27,088 bases of DNA, taken from positions 24,306 through 51,393 of the forward strand of contig CAJTYN010000003.1 in NCBI GenBank assembly GCA_910584115.1, read 5' to 3'. Position numbers and translations under genes: made by a program. How positions within the stretch are numbered: the stretch's first letter is position 1; each line of letters starts with the position of its first letter. Shown one piece after another: positions 16,034 through 23,583 of the stretch. The notes below the pieces were generated by a model. The model ran no database searches and was not told where the DNA came from. It saw nothing but the letters and a program-made list of their open reading frames with translations. The stretch is from an uncultured Lachnospiraceae bacterium. GTDB lineage: Bacteria; Bacillota; Clostridia; Lachnospirales; Lachnospiraceae.

Positions 16034-17407
16034 ATGAAAAAGAAAGTGGCTTTCCACAATCTGGGATGCAAAGTGAATGCTTATGAAACAGAGTCCATGC
16101 GGCAGATCTTAGAAAGCGCCGGATATGAGATCTGTCCTTTTGGCCCCGGGGCGGATGTGTACATCGTCAATACATGTACGGTGACGGATATCGCGGATAA
16201 GAAATCCCGGCAGATGCTCCACAGAGCGAGGAAGATGGCGCCCCAGGCGGTGGTGGCGGCGGTGGGCTGTTATGTACAGACCGGCGCCGCGCGTCTGGCG
16301 GAGGATCTGGCGGTGGATCTGATCATCGGAAACAGCCAGAAAGAGCAGATCGCGGAGATCCTAGGAGCATATCAGCAGGATCGGAGGCGCCGGGAATATG
16401 TGGAGGATATCAGGAAGGTCCGCACATATCCCCAGGAAAGAGAACGTTTAGATAATCCAGATAGCTCAGATGGATCGGAAGATCCCAAAAAGACCGGGCA
16501 TATCCGAATCAATGTGAAGATCCAGGACGGCTGCGACCGATTCTGCTCCTACTGCATCATCCCTTATGCCCGGGGGCGGGTGCGCAGCCGCAGGCCAGAG
16601 GACGTGTTAGAGGAGATCAAGAGCCTGGCAGACCAGGGCTATAAGGAGATCGTGCTGACAGGCATCCATCTCAGCTCCTACGGCGTGGATCTTACAGACG
16701 TGCAGACCGATCTTCTGGGGATCATCCGCCAGGTCCATCAGGTGGATGAGATCGCGCGGATCCGTCTGGGATCGCTGGAACCGGGGATCGTCACGGAAGG
16801 TTTTGCAGAAGGGCTGGCGGCGCTGCCCAAGATCTGTCCCCATTTCCATCTGTCCTTACAGAGCGGCTGCGACAGTGTGCTGAAGAGGATGAACAGGCGT
16901 TATACGGCCCGGGAATACCGGGAGCGGTGCGGCATTTTGCGGAAGTATTTTACGGATCCCGCGCTGACGACGGATATCATCGTGGGCTTTCCCGGGGAAA
17001 CGGAAGAAGAATTCGAAGAGTCCTACGCGTTCGTGGAGAGTATCGGATTTTATGAGACGCACATCTTCCAATATTCCAGACGGGCCGGGACCCGGGCGGC
17101 CGCCATGGACGGACAGGTGCCGCGCTCAGTAAAACATGCGCGCAGCAGCCGGATGCTGGAACTCCATGAGAGACAGTCAGGGATATATGAGGAGCGTCAT
17201 AAACACGGACAGGCAGAGCTTTTGGTGGAAGAGAGGGAGCAGATGCCCTCCGGCGGGATACGCCTGACAGGGCACACGCGGGAATATATAAAGGCGGCGC
17301 TCATCAAGGACAATGAGTGTCCGATCCAGATAAATGATAAGATAGCGGTGGAACTCCTGGACGAGATCGAGCCGCATGTATTGCTCTGCAGAGAATGGGA
17401 AGAATAG
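16034..17407 (+). CDS. mtaB: tRNA threonylcarbamoyladenosine methylthiotransferase (MiaB-like)
   Basis: This 457-residue radical-SAM enzyme adds a methylthio group to t6A at position 37 of tRNA. The N-terminal cluster domain starts with FHNLGCKVNAYETE and includes VNTCTVTD and VGCYVQ. The radical-SAM motif is CDRFCSYC with IPYARGRVRSR. A TRAM-like RNA-binding segment occupies the last 65 residues (ELLVEEREQM onwards). The LGCKVNAYE start and the IPYARG form point to MtaB rather than MiaB or RimO. The ribosome binding site is weak (a GGGG run at 16021-16024). It is divergent from the HPr-like gene and is followed by the ireB promoter. Confidence 0.93.
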   Translation: MKKKVAFHNLGCKVNAYETESMRQILESAGYEICPFGPGADVYIVNTCTVTDIADKKSRQMLHRARKMAPQAVVAAVGCYVQTGAARLAEDLAVDLIIGNSQKEQIAEILGAYQQDRRRREYVEDIRKVRTYPQERERLDNPDSSDGSEDPKKTGHIRINVKIQDGCDRFCSYCIIPYARGRVRSRRPEDVLEEIKSLADQGYKEIVLTGIHLSSYGVDLTDVQTDLLGIIRQVHQVDEIARIRLGSLEPGIVTEGFAEGLAALPKICPHFHLSLQSGCDSVLKRMNRRYTAREYRERCGILRKYFTDPALTTDIIVGFPGETEEEFEESYAFVESIGFYETHIFQYSRRAGTRAAAMDGQVPRSVKHARSSRMLELHERQSGIYEERHKHGQAELLVEEREQMPSGGIRLTGHTREYIKAALIKDNECPIQINDKIAVELLDEIEPHVLLCREWEE

Positions 17408-17424
17408 AATTAAGAATCTTTTCA

Positions 17425-17453
17425 TTGTAATTTCAGGTGTTTTATATTAGAAT
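17425..17453 (+). promoter_or_regulatory. Promoter of the ireB-ruvX-DUF1292 unit
   Basis: TTGTAA (17425-17430) and TAGAAT (17448-17453) are 17 bases apart. Transcription would start near 17460, which makes the upstream GTG at 17463 an unlikely start and supports ATG 17493 for ireB. Confidence 0.55.
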
Positions 17454-17492
17454 AGACAATAAGTGGAAAATATCAGTGAGGGCGTGAAGATT

Positions 17493-17762
17493 ATGGGAGA
17501 AAGTATTGATAATACACAATATTTCAAGACGAAACCGGAAGTGGAGATCCAGGTAAAAGAGGTCCTGGATCTGGTCTACAATGCCATGGACGAGAAAGGG
17601 TACAATCCGGTCAATCAGATCGTGGGATACATCATGTCCGGGGACCCCACGTACATCACCAGCCACAAAGGCGCGCGGAGTATGATCATGAAAGTGGAAC
17701 GCGACGAACTCGTGGAAGAACTGCTGACGGAATACATCCGCAACAAGTCCTGGGAACATTAG
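17493..17762 (+). CDS. ireB: IreB-family regulatory phosphoprotein (UPF0297)
   Basis: This small protein of 89 residues is diagnosed by the conserved EKGYNPVNQIVGYIMSGDP stretch and the C-terminal ERDELVEELL. In Enterococcus the homologue IreB is a target of the Ser/Thr kinase IreK and affects cephalosporin resistance. Conserved threonines near the N-terminus are the modification sites, and Thr8 in DNTQYF is the equivalent candidate. ATG 17493 is chosen because family members begin just before this segment. A GTG at 17463 would extend it by ten residues right at the predicted transcription start. It lies four bases upstream of ruvX, the standard Firmicute order. A kinase is not in this window. 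Confidence 0.9.
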   Translation: MGESIDNTQYFKTKPEVEIQVKEVLDLVYNAMDEKGYNPVNQIVGYIMSGDPTYITSHKGARSMIMKVERDELVEELLTEYIRNKSWEH

Positions 17763-17766
17763 GGAT

Positions 17767-18189
17767 ATGAGGATCATGGGGCTGGATTACGGTTCGAAGA
17801 CCGTAGGGGTCGCTGTCAGTGACGCCCTGGGTATCACGGCTCAGGGTGTGGAGATCATCCGGAGAAAGTCAGAGAAGAGGCTGCGCCAGACGCTGGCGCG
17901 GATCGATGCGTTGATAGAAGAGTACCAGGTGGGATCCATCGTGTTGGGATTCCCGAAGAATATGGATAATACGATAGGGGACAGGGCTGTGAAAACGCTG
18001 GAATTTCAGAAGATCTTGAAGAAGCGGACAGGCCTGCCTGTTGTTATGTGGGATGAGCGGCTGACGACGGTAGAAGCGGACCGGACGATGACAGAGACAG
18101 GAGTACGCAGGGAAGACAGAAAAAAATATGTGGACGAGCTGGCTGCGATGTTTATCTTGCAGGGATATTTAGATCTGGATAGAGAGTGA
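17767..18189 (+). CDS. ruvX: Holliday junction resolvase-like RNase (YqgF/RuvX)
   Basis: This 140-residue RNase H-fold protein has the three family motifs: MGLDYGSKTVGVAVSD with the first catalytic Asp, LGFPKNMDNTIGDRA in the middle, and DERLTTVEADR with the final acidic residues. Family members act on Holliday junctions or on the ends of pre-16S rRNA. The length is typical. It sits between ireB and the DUF1292 gene, four bases after the first. The start at 17767 (MRIMGLDYG) fits the family. Confidence 0.95.
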   Translation: MRIMGLDYGSKTVGVAVSDALGITAQGVEIIRRKSEKRLRQTLARIDALIEEYQVGSIVLGFPKNMDNTIGDRAVKTLEFQKILKKRTGLPVVMWDERLTTVEADRTMTETGVRREDRKKYVDELAAMFILQGYLDLDRE

Positions 18190-18202
18190 AGTTGGAAGAT
18201 AT

Positions 18203-18460
18203 ATGGAGAAAATAAGATTAAAGGCAGATGACGGCCAGGAATTGGAATTTTATGTGGAAGAACAGGCGAAGATCGGCGGCTGTGATTATCTGTTAGTCTC
18301 TGATTCCCAGGATGAAGAGTCCCAGGCGTATATTTTGAAAGATATATCGGCAGAAGACAGTGGGATAGCGGATTACGTATTTGTAGAGGACGAAGGAGAA
18401 TTAGGAGCAGTATCGAAAGTATTTGAACAGATGCTGGATGACGTGGATCTTAAGTTTTGA
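18203..18460 (+). CDS. DUF1292 (YrzB-like) protein
   Basis: This 85-residue acidic protein matches the DUF1292 family: it opens with an LKADDGQELEFYVEEQ stretch, has DYLLVSDSQDEESQAYILK in the middle, and ends with a Phe/Asp-rich helix. The function is unknown. It is the third gene of the conserved ireB-ruvX-yrzB unit and is followed by a terminator-like hairpin. No signal peptide or membrane segment. Confidence 0.88.
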   Translation: MEKIRLKADDGQELEFYVEEQAKIGGCDYLLVSDSQDEESQAYILKDISAEDSGIADYVFVEDEGELGAVSKVFEQMLDDVDLKF

Positions 18461-18489
18461 CCCTGTGCGGCAGGGATGAGTAAGGAACA

Positions 18490-18519
18490 AAAAGCGGAGT
18501 ATATGGACATCCGCTTTTA
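18490..18519 (+). terminator. Terminator-like hairpin after the DUF1292 gene
   Basis: AAAAGCGGA (18490-18498) pairs perfectly with TCCGCTTTT (18510-18518) around an 11-base loop. The T-run is short and part of the stem, so termination may be partial. Confidence 0.6.
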
Positions 18520-18551
18520 TAGGCAGCATGTTATCCTATATGAGGTCAGTC

Positions 18552-18986
18552 ATGGACAGAGAATGTTTTGCGCAGTTTCTCAGGGAAAAAGGCCTGAAAG
18601 TAACGAACCAGCGGATCGGAGTGCTGGAAGCGCTGTCAGATCATGAGGACAGCCATCTGACTGCGGAAGAGATATATGATGAGGTCCGGGTAAAATATCC
18701 GGAGATCGGATTGGCGACTGTTTACCGGACCATACAGCTTTTGCTGGGATTACAGGTGATCGATCAGATAAATCTGGATGATGGGTGCGTGCGCTACGAG
18801 ATGCGCGCAAGAGACGGACAGCACCATCATCATCATCTGATATGCCTTTCCTGCGGCAAGGTCGTCTCCTTCAACGGCGATCTTCTGGAGACATTGGAAG
18901 AGCATATCAGGGATACAAATGGATTCCAGGTAGTGGATCATAAAGTGCAGCTTTTCGGCTATTGTAAAGAATGCCAGGAAGGCTGA
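18552..18986 (+). CDS. Fur-family metal/peroxide-responsive repressor
   Basis: This 144-residue DNA-binding repressor has a winged-helix N-terminal half with LKVTNQRIGVLEAL, the recognition segment GLATVYRTIQLL, and a C-terminal half with HHHHHLICLSCGKV and GYCKECQEG. Two CxxC pairs (CLSC and CKEC) form the structural zinc site. The run of five histidines overlaps the usual metal-binding HHHH segment. ATG 18552 is preferred because GAGGT (18542-18546) is five bases before it. ATGs at 18528 and 18540 lack a comparable site. The key residues do not let me choose between Fur, PerR and Zur. It lies directly before the RNase J gene. Confidence 0.87.
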   Translation: MDRECFAQFLREKGLKVTNQRIGVLEALSDHEDSHLTAEEIYDEVRVKYPEIGLATVYRTIQLLLGLQVIDQINLDDGCVRYEMRARDGQHHHHHLICLSCGKVVSFNGDLLETLEEHIRDTNGFQVVDHKVQLFGYCKECQEG

Positions 18987-19061
18987 CACGTGTGCACCTG
19001 CCGGAGTTTTCGCGGACAGGTATGGGATAATGTGCCACATAAATATATGGAGGTGCAGCTT

Positions 19062-20903
19062 TTGAGTAACGACACAGTGAACAGTAATACAAATAGTGGT
19101 ACAAAGAATGCAGGTGCAGACAGAGCATATGCAAAAAGGAATACGCATAATGGAAACAGGAATAACGGAAAGAACGGCGCGAGGAAGAACCTTCCGGCCA
19201 GGCAGTTCCCTGTCAAGGCCGCCAGGCCCTCTTCCCGCAGGAACAGAAAGAGCGGTTCGAAGCTGAAGATCATCCCGCTGGGCGGACTTGAGCAGATCGG
19301 GATGAACATCACGGTGTTTGAATATGAAGACAATATCGTGGTGGTGGACTGCGGGCTGGCTTTCCCGGAGGACGATATGCTGGGGATCGATCTGGTGATC
19401 CCGGATATCACTTATCTGAAAGAGAACCGCAGCAAGGTGAAAGGATTTGTGATCACCCACGGCCATGAAGACCATATCGGTGCGCTGCCGTATGTGCTCA
19501 AGGAGCTGAATGTCCCGGTCTATGCCACGAAGCTGACCATCGGGCTGATCGAGAATAAGCTGAAGGAACACGGGCTTCTGCGGACGGTGAAGCGCAAGGT
19601 AGTCAAGCATGGGCAGGTGATCAACTTAGGCGATCTTTCCGTTGAGTTCATAAAGACAAACCACAGCATACAGGACGCCGCGGCGTTGGCCATCTATTCT
19701 CCGGCGGGGATCGTGATGCATACCGGGGATTTCAAAGTGGACTACACGCCGGTGTTCGGGGACGCCATCGACCTGCAGAGATTTGCGGAGATCGGTAAGA
19801 AAGGCGTCCTGGCCCTGATGTGTGACAGTACCAATGCGGAGCGCAAGGGATTTACCATGTCGGAGCGCACGGTGGGCCGCGTCTTTGACAATGTGTTCCA
19901 TGAACATACGGATACGCGCATCATCATCGCTACGTTCGCGTCAAATGTGGACAGGGTGCAGCAGATCATCAATTCCGCGTACAAGTACGGCCGGAAAGTG
20001 GTGGTGGAAGGGCGCAGCATGGTCAACGTGATCGGGACGGCCTCGGAGCTGGGGTATCTGAAGATCCCGCAGAACACATTGATCGAGGTGGATCAGTTAA
20101 AAGATTATCCGGATGAGAAGGTGGTGCTGATCACCACGGGGAGCCAGGGTGAATCCATGGCCGCCCTCTCCCGGATGGCTTATAATATACACAAGAAGAT
20201 CACGATAAAGCCGGGAGATACGATCATCTTCAGCTCCAACCCGATCCCGGGGAATGAGAAAGCCGTATCGAAAGTCATCAACGAGCTTTCCCAGAAAGGG
20301 GCGGAAGTGATCTTCCAGGATGCCCACGTATCCGGACATGCGTGCCAGGAGGAGATAAAACTGATCTACTCCCTGGTCCATCCCAAGTACGCCATACCGG
20401 TGCATGGGGAGTACAGGCATCTGAAAGCCCAGGCCCGCCTGGCGGAGAACTTAGGCATCCCGAAGGAAAATGTCTTCATCCTCCGCTCCGGCAATGTGCT
20501 GGAGATGGACGAGGACGGAGCGGAGCATACAGAAAATGTGCCGGTGGGCGCGATCCTGGTGGACGGTCTCGGCGTGGGCGATGTGGGAAATATCGTGCTC
20601 AGGGACCGCCAGCATCTGGCGGAAGACGGGATCATGATCGTGGTCATGACCCTGGAGCGCAGGAGCAATATCGTCCTGTCCGGGCCGGATATCGTGTCGA
20701 GAGGGTTCGTCTATGTGCGCGAATCGGAGGACCTGATGGGTCAGGCCAGACATGTGGTGGAGGACGCCCTGCATGGCTGTCTGGAGAGGCATGTGAGCGA
20801 CTGGGGCAAGATCAAGACGGTGGTCAAGGACTCCTTGAGCGATTATCTGTGGAAGCGCACGAAGAGGAGACCGATGATCCTGCCCATCATCATGGAAGCG
20901 TAA
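19062..20903 (+). CDS. rnj: Ribonuclease J with basic N-terminal extension
   Basis: This 613-residue metallo-beta-lactamase/beta-CASP nuclease takes part in mRNA decay and rRNA maturation. The zinc motif HGHEDHIGALPY, HTGDFK, CDSTNAE and the beta-CASP pieces VVEGRSM and HVSGHA are clear. Canonical RNase J begins at about KLKIIPLGGLEQIGMN. Here about 65 residues rich in Asn, Lys, Arg and Gly precede it, probably a disordered RNA-binding tail. TTG 19062 is the preferred start: GGAGGTG (19049-19055) ends six bases before it. A GTG at 18990 would add 24 residues without such a site. YlbF-like follows ten bases after the stop. Confidence 0.93.
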   Translation: MSNDTVNSNTNSGTKNAGADRAYAKRNTHNGNRNNGKNGARKNLPARQFPVKAARPSSRRNRKSGSKLKIIPLGGLEQIGMNITVFEYEDNIVVVDCGLAFPEDDMLGIDLVIPDITYLKENRSKVKGFVITHGHEDHIGALPYVLKELNVPVYATKLTIGLIENKLKEHGLLRTVKRKVVKHGQVINLGDLSVEFIKTNHSIQDAAALAIYSPAGIVMHTGDFKVDYTPVFGDAIDLQRFAEIGKKGVLALMCDSTNAERKGFTMSERTVGRVFDNVFHEHTDTRIIIATFASNVDRVQQIINSAYKYGRKVVVEGRSMVNVIGTASELGYLKIPQNTLIEVDQLKDYPDEKVVLITTGSQGESMAALSRMAYNIHKKITIKPGDTIIFSSNPIPGNEKAVSKVINELSQKGAEVIFQDAHVSGHACQEEIKLIYSLVHPKYAIPVHGEYRHLKAQARLAENLGIPKENVFILRSGNVLEMDEDGAEHTENVPVGAILVDGLGVGDVGNIVLRDRQHLAEDGIMIVVMTLERRSNIVLSGPDIVSRGFVYVRESEDLMGQARHVVEDALHGCLERHVSDWGKIKTVVKDSLSDYLWKRTKRRPMILPIIMEA

Positions 20904-20913
20904 GAGGTATTTT

Positions 20914-21264
20914 ATGGATGATATCATCAAATATATGGAACTCCTCATCCAGGCCATCAAAGAGAGCAGTGAATACCGTCTGTACAAACAGGCGGAGGCC
21001 AGCCTGAATGAGACACCGCAGCTGAAGATCCGGGTGGACGACCTCAACCGGGCGAACCATCGGCTCCACACAGAGAAAGACCCTCAGAAACTCTTCAGGG
21101 AGATCCGTGAGCTGAACGAGGAGTCAAAAGAACTGAGGCGGATCCCCCAGGTAAACAGCTACATCCAGGCGGAGCTGGATCTGTGCAAACTCCTCCAGTA
21201 TGTAACCCTTGAGATCAACGGCGGGATCGATATCCACGTACCTGGAACGGCTTTGTATGAGTGA
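20914..21264 (+). CDS. YlbF/YmcA-family protein
   Basis: This 116-residue, mostly helical and highly charged protein fits the YlbF family: an N-terminal helix MDDIIKYMELLIQAIKESSEY, a central charged helix, and a C-terminal QAELDLCKLLQYVTLEINGGI. In B. subtilis YlbF, YmcA and YaaT form a complex that affects RNase Y-dependent mRNA maturation. Its place directly after the RNase J gene, ten bases away, fits a role in RNA turnover. GAGGT precedes the ATG. It lacks transmembrane segments. Confidence 0.85.
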   Translation: MDDIIKYMELLIQAIKESSEYRLYKQAEASLNETPQLKIRVDDLNRANHRLHTEKDPQKLFREIRELNEESKELRRIPQVNSYIQAELDLCKLLQYVTLEINGGIDIHVPGTALYE

Positions 21265-21279
21265 TCAGGAGGACGGGGC

Positions 21280-21690
21280 ATGTCAAACATCAGCGCGAAA
21301 CAAGATCATGGAGTGGCGGTAGCCAGCGGTTTTTTCCGTATCGTCCTTTATATCGGGGTCGTGGTCCTGGTGATCTGGCTGGGAAGATCGGCCTACAGCT
21401 TCGGCTATGATATCTTCAACCAGCAGGCTGTAAGCCCGGGGGACGGACAGGAGATCACAGTGGTCATCAAAGAGGGGGCGTCCGTATATAATATTGGAAA
21501 GACCCTGAAGAAAAAAGGATTGATCGAGGATGCCAGAGTGTTCTATGTCCAGGAGAAACTTTCCGTGTACAAAGGGAGGCTCAAGCCCGGGACCTATATC
21601 CTGAGCACGGCTTTTACGCCGGATCAGATCATGGCTGTCTTATCCGGTGAACAAGAAGACGAGAGCGGCGGGGAGGAGGAAGCCTGGTGA
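21280..21690 (+). CDS. Short MltG-like (YceG N-terminal region) membrane protein
   Basis: This 136-residue protein has a cytoplasmic N-terminus, one transmembrane helix (about residues 18-38) and an extracellular region resembling the LysM-like part of MltG, with EITVVIKEGASVYNIGKTLKKKGLI and YKGRLKPGTYILS. MltG proteins continue for about 200 more residues with the catalytic transglycosylase domain, and that is absent. The stop is immediately followed by trmR in another frame, so this is not a frameshift: the next genes encode other proteins. The equivalent gene in B. subtilis, yrrL, occupies the same position before yrrM. AGGAGG precedes the ATG. It probably binds peptidoglycan or a division partner rather than cutting glycan. 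Confidence 0.8.
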   Translation: MSNISAKQDHGVAVASGFFRIVLYIGVVVLVIWLGRSAYSFGYDIFNQQAVSPGDGQEITVVIKEGASVYNIGKTLKKKGLIEDARVFYVQEKLSVYKGRLKPGTYILSTAFTPDQIMAVLSGEQEDESGGEEEAW

Positions 21691-22394
21691 TCACAGACGA
21701 GAGGCTGACCGCGTACATCAATTCCCTGGATCAGGGCCTTCCCCCTTATCTGGAGCAGATCGAGAGGGAGGCCCGGGAGGCATCCATACCGATCATACGC
21801 AGGGAGACGCAGAGCTTTCTGCGGACGGTCCTCTCCATCGGAAAGCCCGAGCACATCCTGGAAGTGGGGACGGCCATCGGTTTTTCCGCGCTCCTGATGT
21901 GTGCGTACGGACCAAGGGGCTGTCGGGTCACCACCATCGAAGATCACGCGCCGCGCGTGACTGTTGCCAGGGAAAATTTCCGCAGATGCGGGCGTGAGGA
22001 GCAGATCCTCCTGCTGGAGGGGGACGCGGGAGAGATCTTGCCGGGGCTTGCGGAGACGTACGACCTGATCTTCATGGATGCGGCCAAGGGCCAGTATATC
22101 CATTGGCTTGCGGATGTGGCGCGCCTGCTCGCCCCCGGCGGGATCCTTCTCTCTGATAATGTCCTGCAGGACGGGGATATCATCGAATCCCGTTTCCTGG
22201 TGAGACGGAGGGATCGGACCATCCACAAGAGGATGCGGGATTATCTGTATGAGCTGACGCACTGCCAGGAACTGTATACGAGTATACTCCCCCTGGGGGA
22301 CGGGCTGGCGTTCAGTGTGAAAAAGCATGGAGATGGAGAAGAAATTGGAAGAGATCAAGAGGAAAAGACCGGAACTGCTCATACCCGCCAATAG
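21687..22394 (+). CDS. trmR: tRNA 5-hydroxyuridine O-methyltransferase-like (TrmR/YrrM)
   Basis: This 235-residue SAM-dependent methyltransferase of the O-methyltransferase (YrrM) family starts at a GTG overlapping the preceding stop (GTGA). It has ILEVGTAIGFSALLM for cofactor binding, a TIEDH acidic loop, FMDAAKGQY with the metal-site aspartate, and LLSDNVLQDG. In B. subtilis YrrM is TrmR, which methylates 5-hydroxyuridine 34 to 5-methoxyuridine. The next gene encodes a U32 protein of the TrhP type that makes that hydroxyuridine, which supports the assignment. About the last 23 residues are encoded in the overlap with the next gene and look unconserved. Confidence 0.83.
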   Translation: MITDERLTAYINSLDQGLPPYLEQIEREAREASIPIIRRETQSFLRTVLSIGKPEHILEVGTAIGFSALLMCAYGPRGCRVTTIEDHAPRVTVARENFRRCGREEQILLLEGDAGEILPGLAETYDLIFMDAAKGQYIHWLADVARLLAPGGILLSDNVLQDGDIIESRFLVRRRDRTIHKRMRDYLYELTHCQELYTSILPLGDGLAFSVKKHGDGEEIGRDQEEKTGTAHTRQ

Positions 22395-23583
22395 CCTGGA
22401 TGTGCTGAAGATCGCCGTGATCTACGGGGCGGACGCCGTATATGTGGGCGGTGAGGCGTATGGGCTGCGGGCGAAAGCGCGCAATTTCTCCATGGAGGAG
22501 ATCCGGGAAGGGATCCGGTTTGCCCACCAGCACGGAGTAAAAGTCTATGTGACGGCGAATATCCTGGCCCATAATCAGGATCTGGACGGTGTGCGCGGGT
22601 ATTTTCAGGAGCTTAGAGAGATCCGTCCCGACGCGCTGATCATCTCGGATCCGGGGATCTATGATATCGCCCGCGAGGTCTGCCCCGAGATCGAGCGGCA
22701 TATCAGCACCCAGGCAAATAACACGAATTACGGTACGTATCTGTTCTGGCATCGGCTGGGAGCGAAACGGGTGGTGTCCGCCCGGGAACTGTCCCTGCGG
22801 GAGATCCGGGAAATCCGGGATAAGATCCCGCCGGAGATGGAGATCGAGAGCTTCATCCATGGCGCCATGTGCATCTCCTATTCCGGCAGATGCCTGCTCA
22901 GCAACTATTTTACAGGAAGGGACGCCAACCGGGGGGCCTGTACCCATCCCTGCCGCTGGAAATATGCGGTAGTGGAGGAACAGAGGCCCGGTGAATATCT
23001 GCCCGTGTATGAAAATGACCGGGGCACGTATCTCTTTAATTCAAAGGATCTGTGCATGATCGAACATATGGACGACCTTCTGGAGGCGGGGATCGACAGC
23101 TTCAAGATCGAAGGGCGGATGCGCGCGGCCCTCTATGTGGCCACGGTGGCGCGCACGTACCGGAAAGCTATCGACGACTGCATGGAAAGCCGGGAGAGAT
23201 ACAGGGAAAATATGCCCTGGTACAGGGAACAGATAGGCGGCTGTACGTATCGTCAGTTTACCACGGGTTTTTTCTATGGCAAACCGGACGAACATACGCA
23301 GATCTATGATGAGAGCACTTATATGAAAGGCTTCACGTATCTGGGTCATGTGGAGGAAGTGGACGGCCGGGGGCTTGGCCGGATCACCCAGAAGAATAAG
23401 TTCTCTGTAGGTGAGACTATAGAGATCATGAAGCCTGATGGGTCGGATAAAAAGGCCGTGGTCTTGGGGCTTTTGGACGAGGAAGGCAGGCAGCGGGAGA
23501 GCGCGCCCCATTCCCGTGAGGTCCTCTATGTACGTCTGGATCAAAAAGTGGAGGCGTATGATATCTTACGCAGGGAGGAATAG
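22327..23583 (+). CDS. trhP: U32 peptidase-family protein, TrhP-like (tRNA hydroxylation)
   Basis: This 418-residue protein shows the U32 signature: ESFIHGAMCISYSGRC and the following cysteines in TGRDANRGACTHPC. RPELLIPANSLDVLKIA and IYGADAVYVGG at the N-terminus and SKDLCMIEHMDDL with the IDSFKIEGRMR segment complete the fold. Homologues TrhP (YegQ in E. coli, YrrN/YrrO in B. subtilis) are needed for 5-hydroxyuridine at tRNA position 34 and are not proven peptidases. The size fits the long YrrO type. The ATG lies 68 bases inside trmR, and an ATG at 22333 is nearly equivalent. Its 3' end overlaps convergent sigK by 18 bases. Confidence 0.88.
   Translation: MEMEKKLEEIKRKRPELLIPANSLDVLKIAVIYGADAVYVGGEAYGLRAKARNFSMEEIREGIRFAHQHGVKVYVTANILAHNQDLDGVRGYFQELREIRPDALIISDPGIYDIAREVCPEIERHISTQANNTNYGTYLFWHRLGAKRVVSARELSLREIREIRDKIPPEMEIESFIHGAMCISYSGRCLLSNYFTGRDANRGACTHPCRWKYAVVEEQRPGEYLPVYENDRGTYLFNSKDLCMIEHMDDLLEAGIDSFKIEGRMRAALYVATVARTYRKAIDDCMESRERYRENMPWYREQIGGCTYRQFTTGFFYGKPDEHTQIYDESTYMKGFTYLGHVEEVDGRGLGRITQKNKFSVGETIEIMKPDGSDKKAVVLGLLDEEGRQRESAPHSREVLYVRLDQKVEAYDILRREE

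Noticed and set aside
18825..18840. Run of five histidines in the Fur protein as a tag-like artefact
   Set aside because: HHHH segments at this place are normal metal ligands in Fur-family proteins, and the surrounding sequence is continuous.
20342..21007. A 221-codon frame overlapping the RNase J gene
   Set aside because: It is an alternative frame of RNase J, rich in Gly/Arg/Pro from codon shadowing.
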